In this document: piece by piece, positions 41,109 through 46,245 of the stretch
Layout: the number at the start of each line of letters is the position of its first letter
How positions within the stretch are numbered: the stretch's first letter is position 1
Source of the DNA: Rhodococcus sp. HM1
Lineage (GTDB): Bacteria > Actinomycetota > Actinomycetes > Mycobacteriales > Mycobacteriaceae
Assembly (NCBI RefSeq): GCF_023218075.1
Contig: NZ_JALPTB010000052.1
Coordinates: 1 to 46,245 of the forward strand
Length of the DNA: 46,245 bases
Direction: 5' to 3'
The notes under the pieces: model-generated
Told to the model about the DNA's origin: nothing
What the model saw: the letters and a program-made list of their open reading frames with translations, nothing else
Database searches by the model: none
Made by a program: the position numbers and the translations under genes

Positions 41109-42062
41109 GTGCCCGGCACCACCACGTTCACCACGCTCGAACCGGGCGGCGACAACGCGCTCGCGGTGACCCTCGGGATCCTCGGCGACGAATGGAACCT
41201 GTGGATCCTCCGCTCGGCACTGCTCGGCGCACGCCGGTACGGCGACTGGATCGCACGCGGTCCCATCTCCCACGCGGTGCTGACCGCGCGGCTGGGCCGG
41301 CTCACCGAGGCCGGGCTGTTCGAGAAGGTCGCCTACCAGCAGCAACCGGTACGCCACGAGTACGTGCTCACCGCGCGCGGACGCAGCGTGTGGACCGTGC
41401 TCGTGAGCATGTGGGCGTGGGAGCAGCGCTGGTCGGCCGATGCGGAAGCGCGTCTGCCGCGTCGGCGCCACACCGTGTGCGGGCAGCTGTTCGTGCCGCG
41501 GCTCGTCTGCGCCGCGTGCGGGGCCCCGGCCGACGCGCACGACGTGAGCGTGCGGACCGGACCGAGCGGCGAGTGGTCGCGGTGTGTGCCCGCCGCGGCC
41601 GGTCGTCGTCGCTCCGGGCGTGCGGCCCGCACCCCGGACATCGTCCCGCACACCATGGAACTGGTCGGCAACCGCTGGTCGGCGGCATTGCTGGGCTCCG
41701 CGCACCGCGGCGCCACCCGATTCGGGGAATTCGCGGAGCAGATGGGGGCACCGCCGGCGGTCGTCACCGATCGGCTCCGGCGGTTCACCGAACTCGACGT
41801 GCTCGCGCCGCGCCCGCATCCCGGCCGGGCCGATTGGGTGACCTATCACCTCACCGACAAGGGCCTGGCGTTCTTCCCCGTCATCGCGTGCATGATCGCG
41901 TGGGGACAACGCTGGTTCCACGCGCCCGAGGGCCCCGCGCTCGAAACGGTGCACCTGGGATGCGGGGCGCCGTTCCTGCCGAGACTCGTCTGCGACCGGT
42001 GCGACGGCACCCTGCACGCGGCGACCATCACGATCGAGGACGTACCCGACGCGGACGGGTAG
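41109..42062 (+). CDS. Tandem HxlR-type regulator with two Cys clusters
   Basis: A 317-residue protein made of two similar halves. Each has an HxlR winged helix (ALAVTLGILGDEWNLWILRS, then PISHAVLTARLGRLTEAGLF; and TMELVGNRWSAALLGSAHRG, then PPAVVTDRLRRFTELDVL). Each is followed by a zinc-ribbon-like segment (CGQLFVPRLVCAACGAPAD; CGAPFLPRLVCDRCDGTL). A fused dimer could bind DNA as a monomer. The GTG start appears leaderless. Position suggests control of the carotenoid oxygenase or of itself. Confidence 0.87.
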   Translation: MPGTTTFTTLEPGGDNALAVTLGILGDEWNLWILRSALLGARRYGDWIARGPISHAVLTARLGRLTEAGLFEKVAYQQQPVRHEYVLTARGRSVWTVLVSMWAWEQRWSADAEARLPRRRHTVCGQLFVPRLVCAACGAPADAHDVSVRTGPSGEWSRCVPAAAGRRRSGRAARTPDIVPHTMELVGNRWSAALLGSAHRGATRFGEFAEQMGAPPAVVTDRLRRFTELDVLAPRPHPGRADWVTYHLTDKGLAFFPVIACMIAWGQRWFHAPEGPALETVHLGCGAPFLPRLVCDRCDGTLHAATITIEDVPDADG

Positions 42063-42074
42063 GGACCGACAGCT

Positions 42075-42186
42075 CCCGTTTTCCGACCCCCGTTTTCCGA
42101 GCGCGCGGCCCCGTTTTTCCGAGCGAATGTATCGCTCGTCTCCTTCAATCGACCGAATGTACCGCTCGCTCGGAGAAAGACGGGGG
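42075..42186. repeat. Repeat-rich hairpin region between convergent genes
   Basis: CCCGTTTTCCGA occurs at 42075-42086 and 42089-42100, and with one extra T at 42110-42122. CGAATGTAYCGCTCG occurs at 42124-42138 and 42154-42168, exactly 30 bp apart. CGAGCGA-N5-TCGCTCG (42120-42138) is a perfect inverted repeat, and 42109-42125 pairs imperfectly with 42167-42185 to close a larger stem. It probably works as a bidirectional terminator for the HxlR and thioesterase genes. Confidence 0.65.
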
Positions 42187-42208
42187 TGCGCGAGGACGGC
42201 GGGCCGGC

Positions 42209-43015
42209 TCAGCCGAAGTCGACCTGCCGGTGTTTGTTCGCCAGTGCCACCACCATGCCGGCGCCGAACGGGCCGCGGCTGTCGAACAGCACCGATGTGC
42301 CGACGGCGACACCGTCCTCGCCGATGTGGTGATCGGCCTCGACCCCGACCTCCTCACCGACCGGCAGCCGCGACAGGGTCAGGGTGAGGTCGGCGTTGAT
42401 GTATCCGACGCCCTGCTCGCTCCAGTTGGTGACCAGGCTCGTGCCCTCGCCGACGATCGCGGTCCGCACGAACGGCGACATCTTCTCGCCGAGGATCACC
42501 GGAAATTGTCTGGCCCACATGCGTTTACGGCTCGAATTCTGATGCTCGGACCGTATCTGCGACCAACCCTCCGGGTGGTCGTCGCTGCCGAACCAGGTCG
42601 GCACGAATCCGGTCTCCGGGTCATCCGTGCGACTCGACGGCGGCGCCGGATGTTCGTCGCGGGTCCATACCGTTCCGGGCGGCTGCTCCGACGGACGGAG
42701 ATACACGACGGTCGCGCGCGCGACCACGTCACCGTTCTGCAGCATCTGTGCATCGGCCACCCGGATGCGGTTGCCGTCGCGCACGAGGGTCGTCTCGACC
42801 GTCACGGGATCGGTGCGCACCGGTTTGAACAGATCGACGGTGAGCCGCGACGGCACCCAGTTCTCCACCGCATGCCGGTTCTCGAGTTCCCGGGCGAACA
42901 GGCCGCACACGCACGGACCGAGCAGCATGTCCGACGACCAGGGACTGATCGCCAACTCGGTCGGCACGAACCGGCCGTCGACCTCCGTGAAATATCCGCG
43001 TTCGGTACGTCCCAT
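42209..43015 (-). CDS. Acyl-CoA thioesterase (double hotdog, TesB-like)
   Basis: A 268-residue thioesterase-superfamily protein. The N-terminal half (SPWSSDMLLGPCVCGLFARE; VPSRLTVDLFKPVRTDPVTV) and C-terminal half (INADLTLTLSRLPVGEEVGV; GTSVLFDSRGPFGAGMVVAL) fit a tandem hotdog fold hydrolysing acyl-CoA. I use the ATG at 43015, with a GAGAAT -10 candidate 7 bases upstream; an ATG at 43024 adds three residues. Substrate unknown. Confidence 0.83.
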   Translation of the reverse strand: MGRTERGYFTEVDGRFVPTELAISPWSSDMLLGPCVCGLFARELENRHAVENWVPSRLTVDLFKPVRTDPVTVETTLVRDGNRIRVADAQMLQNGDVVARATVVYLRPSEQPPGTVWTRDEHPAPPSSRTDDPETGFVPTWFGSDDHPEGWSQIRSEHQNSSRKRMWARQFPVILGEKMSPFVRTAIVGEGTSLVTNWSEQGVGYINADLTLTLSRLPVGEEVGVEADHHIGEDGVAVGTSVLFDSRGPFGAGMVVALANKHRQVDFG

Positions 43016-43118
43016 GCTCCGCATTCTCCGGACCGGTCGTGCGAGAGGTCACGGCGGGTCCGTGGGCCGCGCGGTCCGACAGTGTCGAATGTTCCCGTTC
43101 AACCCGTGCTCGTCGGTC

Positions 43119-43124
43119 TAGGCT
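43119..43124 (+). promoter_or_regulatory. Leaderless -10 element of the amino-acid ABC gene
   Basis: TAGGCT ends 6 bases before the ATG at 43131, with no Shine-Dalgarno sequence between. Same hexamer and spacing as at 41097. Confidence 0.55.
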
Positions 43125-43130
43125 CCGAAC

Positions 43131-44930
43131 ATGGTCGGATCGGCGAGGAAACTCCGCACCGCGTTCGCGATACTACTGACGATGCTGCTGGCGCTCGTGC
43201 TGACATCGTGCAGCTCGTCGGGCGACGACGCCTCCGGAACCCGCGACCTGTGTTCGCCCCCGGGAATCGAGTCGGCGTCGGCCGCGCCGACGAACCTGGC
43301 GCAGGGCGCGACGGAAGCGGAGGACCGCTACACCACCCCGGACGTGGTGCCGCTCGAGAGCATCGACACGTCGCGGCTGGGGCTCATCACCCCGGGTGTC
43401 CTGACGGTCGGCACGCTGTCCGACGCCCCGCCGAGCATCTGCGTGAACTCCGAGGGCGTGTTCACCGGCTACGACAACGAGGTTCTGAAGGCCATCGGGG
43501 AGAAGCTCGGACTCGAGGTGCAGTTCGTCGGCACCGAGTTCGCGGGGCTCCTCGCGCAGGTCGCTGGGCACCGCTTCGACGTCGGCTCGTCGTCGATCAC
43601 CACGACGGACGAGCGCCGCAATCTCGTCGGGTTCACCAACGGCTACGACTTCGGCTACTTCTCACTCGTGGTGCCCAACGGCAGCCCGATCACCGGGTTC
43701 TCGGATCTGAACGCTTCCACCCGTATCGGCGTCGTCCAGGGGACCGTGCAGGACGACTACGTCGTCAACACCCTGAAGCTCGATCCGGTCAAGTTCCCGG
43801 ACTACAACACCGCGTACGCGAATCTGAAGACCGGCCAGATCGACGCGTGGGTCGCGCCGTCGCAGCAGGCCGAAGGGGCCATCGCACCGGGTGACCCCAC
43901 GTCCATCGTGGAGAACACGTTCAGTGTCAACAACTTCGTGGGCTGGGCGGTCGCGAAGGAGAACCAGCCGCTGATCGACGCGCTGAACTCCGGTCTGGAC
44001 GCCGTGATCGCCGACGGCACGTGGGCCGAACTGTACACCGAATGGGTGCCGCGCGAGCTGCCCGAGGGCTGGAAGCCCGGCAGCAAGGCCGCACCCGAAC
44101 CGGAACTGCCCGACTTCGCGGCGCTCGCCGCCCAGACGGGCACCGAACCCGCGGGCACGCCCGCCGCCGAGCAGAAGTCGACGCTGACGCAGCTGCGCGA
44201 GACCTTCTTCGACTGGGGGCTGTATCAGAAAGCGTTCCCGGATCTGTTGAAGACCGGCCTGCCGAACACCCTGATCCTGGCGCTGACCTCCGGGATCGCC
44301 GGCACGATCCTGGGCATGCTGCTGGCGGTCGCCGGGATCTCCCGCACCCGCTGGCTGCGCTGGCCTGCCCGCGTCTACACCGACATCTTCCGGGGACTGC
44401 CCGCCGTCGTGATCATCCTGCTCGTCGGCCTCGGGGTGGGACCGGTCGTGCAGGGCCTCACCGGCAACAATCCGTACTGGCTCGGCGCGGCGGCGCTGGC
44501 GCTGCTGGCCGCCGCATACATCGGCGAGATCTTCCGCTCCGGCATCCAGTCGGTCGAGGCCGGGCAGATGGAAGCTGCGCGAGCACTGGGCTTCAGTTAC
44601 CGGCGGTCGATGTCGCTGGTGGTCGTGCCGCAGGGCGTCCGCCGCGTGCTGCCCGCGCTCATGAATCAGTTCATCGCCCTCATCAAGGACTCGTCGCTGA
44701 TCTACTTCCTCGGCCTGCTCGCGACGCAACGTGAGCTGTTCGCGGTCGGCCGCGACCTCAACGCCCAGACCGGCAACCTGTCACCGCTCGTCGCCGCCGG
44801 TCTGTTCTATCTGATTCTGACGGTGCCGCTGACGCACCTGGTGAACTACATCGACCATCGGCTGCGCGTCGGCCGGAAGGAAGTCACGCTCGACCCGCTC
44901 GAGCAGGACCTCGTCGTGGAGAGAGGCTGA
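43131..44930 (+). CDS. Fused amino-acid-binding protein and ABC permease
   Basis: A 599-residue fusion. Residues 1-27 are a lipoprotein signal with LVLTSC (Cys27). Residues ~80-310 are a family 3 amino-acid-binding domain ([49 protein letters not shown]). After a Pro/Ala/Glu linker, residues ~365-590 are a GlnP/HisM-type permease with the EAA loop ([21 protein letters not shown]). It imports a polar amino acid with the ATPase encoded 8 bp downstream. With the binding domain N-terminal outside and the permease following, an uncleaved or tethered receptor is implied. Confidence 0.9.
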   Translation: MVGSARKLRTAFAILLTMLLALVLTSCSSSGDDASGTRDLCSPPGIESASAAPTNLAQGATEAEDRYTTPDVVPLESIDTSRLGLITPGVLTVGTLSDAPPSICVNSEGVFTGYDNEVLKAIGEKLGLEVQFVGTEFAGLLAQVAGHRFDVGSSSITTTDERRNLVGFTNGYDFGYFSLVVPNGSPITGFSDLNASTRIGVVQGTVQDDYVVNTLKLDPVKFPDYNTAYANLKTGQIDAWVAPSQQAEGAIAPGDPTSIVENTFSVNNFVGWAVAKENQPLIDALNSGLDAVIADGTWAELYTEWVPRELPEGWKPGSKAAPEPELPDFAALAAQTGTEPAGTPAAEQKSTLTQLRETFFDWGLYQKAFPDLLKTGLPNTLILALTSGIAGTILGMLLAVAGISRTRWLRWPARVYTDIFRGLPAVVIILLVGLGVGPVVQGLTGNNPYWLGAAALALLAAAYIGEIFRSGIQSVEAGQMEAARALGFSYRRSMSLVVVPQGVRRVLPALMNQFIALIKDSSLIYFLGLLATQRELFAVGRDLNAQTGNLSPLVAAGLFYLILTVPLTHLVNYIDHRLRVGRKEVTLDPLEQDLVVERG

Positions 44931-44938
44931 GAACGACC

Positions 44939-45682
44939 ATGACCGCTCCGACTCTCGAGGGTGTCTCGCTGACCGGCACGGGGCTGCACCTGGCGTTCGG
45001 ATCCAACAAGGTGCTGCGCGGCGTCGACCTGCACGTCGACGCGGGGAAGACCGTCACCGTGATCGGGCCGTCCGGATCCGGCAAGTCGACGTTGCTGCGC
45101 GTGCTCAACCGCCTGTACGAACCCGACGCCGGCGACGTGCTGCTCGACGGGAAGTCGGTGCTGAAGGACAACCCCGACGCGCTGCGTCAGCGCATCGGCA
45201 TGGTGTTCCAGCACTTCAATCTGTTCCCGCACAAGACGGTCATCGAGAACATCGCGCTGGCGCCCCGCAAGCTCAAGGGCATGTCGAAGGACGAGGCCCG
45301 GGCACTCGCCCTCGAGCAGCTCGAACTGGTGGGTCTCGCCCACAAGGCCGAGTCGCGGCCGGCGAATCTGTCCGGCGGGCAGCAGCAGCGCGTGGCGATC
45401 GCGCGGGCACTGGCGATGAAACCGCAAGTGATGTTCTTCGACGAAGCCACCTCCGCGCTCGACCCGGAACTCGTCAAGGGCGTGCTGGCGCTGATGGCGG
45501 ATCTCGGTGCCGGCGGCATGACGATGGTCGTCGTCACCCACGAGATGGGTTTCGCGCGGTCGGTGTCGGACACCGTCGTGTTCATGGATCACGGCGCGGT
45601 CGTCGAGACCGGCACCCCGGACCAACTGTTCGACAGCCCTGAAACCGAACGGCTGCAACAGTTCCTGTCGCAGGTTCTCTGA
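44939..45682 (+). CDS. Amino-acid ABC transporter ATPase (GlnQ type)
   Basis: A 247-residue ATPase with Walker [11 protein letters not shown]-loop [12 protein letters not shown], signature [15 protein letters not shown], Walker [15 protein letters not shown] and switch [13 protein letters not shown], all typical of the polar amino-acid family. It energises the fused binding-protein/permease just upstream. The gene ends 22 bp from the convergent chitinase-like gene. Confidence 0.94.
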   Translation: MTAPTLEGVSLTGTGLHLAFGSNKVLRGVDLHVDAGKTVTVIGPSGSGKSTLLRVLNRLYEPDAGDVLLDGKSVLKDNPDALRQRIGMVFQHFNLFPHKTVIENIALAPRKLKGMSKDEARALALEQLELVGLAHKAESRPANLSGGQQQRVAIARALAMKPQVMFFDEATSALDPELVKGVLALMADLGAGGMTMVVVTHEMGFARSVSDTVVFMDHGAVVETGTPDQLFDSPETERLQQFLSQVL

Positions 45683-45704
45683 CGGATCGAGGCTGCCGGC
45701 GGGA

Positions 45705-46245
45705 TTACGGCTGGATCAGTACATTCAGGCCCCGCTCGAAGTCGGCGACACGCCGCGAGAGAGCGTGGTGGCCACCGTTGACGATCTCCGACACCCGGAC
45801 GATCCCGGCGGTGTCCGCGACCTGGTTGAGGTTGCGCGACGTCCAGTACCAGGCGGCCGTGGTGAAGGCATTCTCCGGCGCGGACAGCAGTTCGGGGTTC
45901 GCGACGAAGTCCACCCCGGTGGCCTGGCTCAACTTCTCGTAGTTGTGACGACCCGTGATCTGAATGGCGCCGCGACCCTTGTAGCGCACGCCGTCTCCCG
46001 GCTGGGTATTGCCGAGATCGCGGCGGCCCTCGTAGGCGCGCCCGGAGGCGTACTCCTCGAAGGTGCGGAAGGAATCGGACTCGACGGCGAGTTGGGCGAT
46101 GAACGCCGCCTGCCGGACCGGTGTGTCGATGCCGTTGCGCACCATCGCGTCGTTGAGCGGGGCGATGTACTGCTCGATCTTCTCGGGCTGGACACCCGGC
46201 ACGATGCGAGCCAGCTCATCGGGGGTGACGGCGGGCGGCGGGGGC
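45705..46245 (-). CDS. GH19 chitinase-like protein, 5' end outside the window
   Basis: At least 180 residues of a glycoside hydrolase family 19-type domain (RQAAFIAQLAVESDSFRTFE; RAYEGRRDLGNTQPGDG; YKGRGAIQITGRHNYEKLSQ; FTTAAWYWTSRNLN). The Glu in AVESDSF and in FEEYASG are candidate catalytic acids. The frame stays open to the window edge through a Pro-rich segment, so the start lies outside and a signal peptide or cell-wall domain may be missing. Relatives act as chitinases or as peptidoglycan-cleaving endolysins. Confidence 0.82.
   Translation of the reverse strand, partial: PPPPAVTPDELARIVPGVQPEKIEQYIAPLNDAMVRNGIDTPVRQAAFIAQLAVESDSFRTFEEYASGRAYEGRRDLGNTQPGDGVRYKGRGAIQITGRHNYEKLSQATGVDFVANPELLSAPENAFTTAAWYWTSRNLNQVADTAGIVRVSEIVNGGHHALSRRVADFERGLNVLIQP

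Noticed and set aside
38469..42017. Minus-strand open frame of nearly 1200 codons opposite the LLM, oxygenase and HxlR genes
   Set aside because: No recognisable motif, and the plus strand carries real genes with complete catalytic residues; a GC-driven shadow.
41192..43894. Plus-strand 900-codon frame spanning HxlR to the ABC gene
   Set aside because: Crosses gene boundaries and overlaps better-supported genes in other frames; composition is Arg-rich.

Overview
This is a high-GC actinobacterial chromosome segment that looks like Rhodococcus or a close mycolic-acid relative. The evidence is a PcaD-PcaC fusion (PcaL), an NDMA-type alcohol dehydrogenase, a trehalose-type ABC importer, F420-type LLM oxidoreductases, a fused substrate-binding/permease ABC protein, ATGA/GTGA gene overlaps and many apparently leaderless genes. 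Apart from one decayed IS630-like fragment I see no phage, integron, CRISPR, tRNA or rRNA. All family assignments come from reading motifs by eye; no database search was run.

Layout. (1) 0.1-9.3 kb: an amino-acid catabolic module. A PucR-type regulator faces a minus-strand operon of GABA-type aminotransferase, semialdehyde dehydrogenase and class III CoA-transferase, with a large NAD-glutamate dehydrogenase divergent from it. The aminotransferase would make glutamate, the dehydrogenase would regenerate 2-oxoglutarate, and the CoA-transferase could activate the resulting dicarboxylate. (2) 9.4-14.4 kb: an aldehyde dehydrogenase/alcohol dehydrogenase operon with a Fis-type activator that has a degenerate AAA+ domain, then a decayed patch. 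(3) 14.4-20.3 kb: pobA-pcaH-pcaG-pcaB-pcaL, converting 4-hydroxybenzoate through protocatechuate to the beta-ketoadipate stage, behind an IclR regulator. (4) 20.3-27.3 kb: a bifunctional penicillin-binding protein and a trehalose-type ABC importer with an overlooked 63-residue membrane protein. (5) 27.3-28.7 kb: a DUF2786 protein with a metallopeptidase-like partner, sharing a symmetric bidirectional promoter with the importer ATPase.

(6) 28.7-34.6 kb: a gas vesicle cluster. A CsbD-like stress gene is divergent from a long plus-strand operon holding two acidic, low-complexity proteins (one with an SRPBCC domain) and then gvpA, gvpF, gvpG, gvpO, gvpJ, gvpL, gvpS and gvpK. Most of the later genes overlap or nearly touch. 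A SigF/SigB-like promoter precedes csbD and a weaker one precedes the gvp genes, which suggests stress or stationary-phase expression. (7) 34.6-43.0 kb: a paired acyl-CoA dehydrogenase operon with a TetR regulator, two LLM oxidoreductases, a carotenoid/stilbene cleavage oxygenase, a tandem-duplicated HxlR regulator with Cys clusters, and an acyl-CoA thioesterase. (8) 43.1-46.2 kb: an amino-acid ABC importer (fused binding protein/permease plus ATPase) and the 3' part of a GH19 chitinase-like gene running off the window.

The most interesting items are the gas vesicle locus with its two disordered acidic proteins and stress promoters, the mirror-symmetric divergent leaderless promoter at 27.3 kb, inverted repeats shared by the alcohol/aldehyde dehydrogenase operon and its regulator, and a possible 5-aminovalerate/glutarate (rather than GABA) role for the first module.
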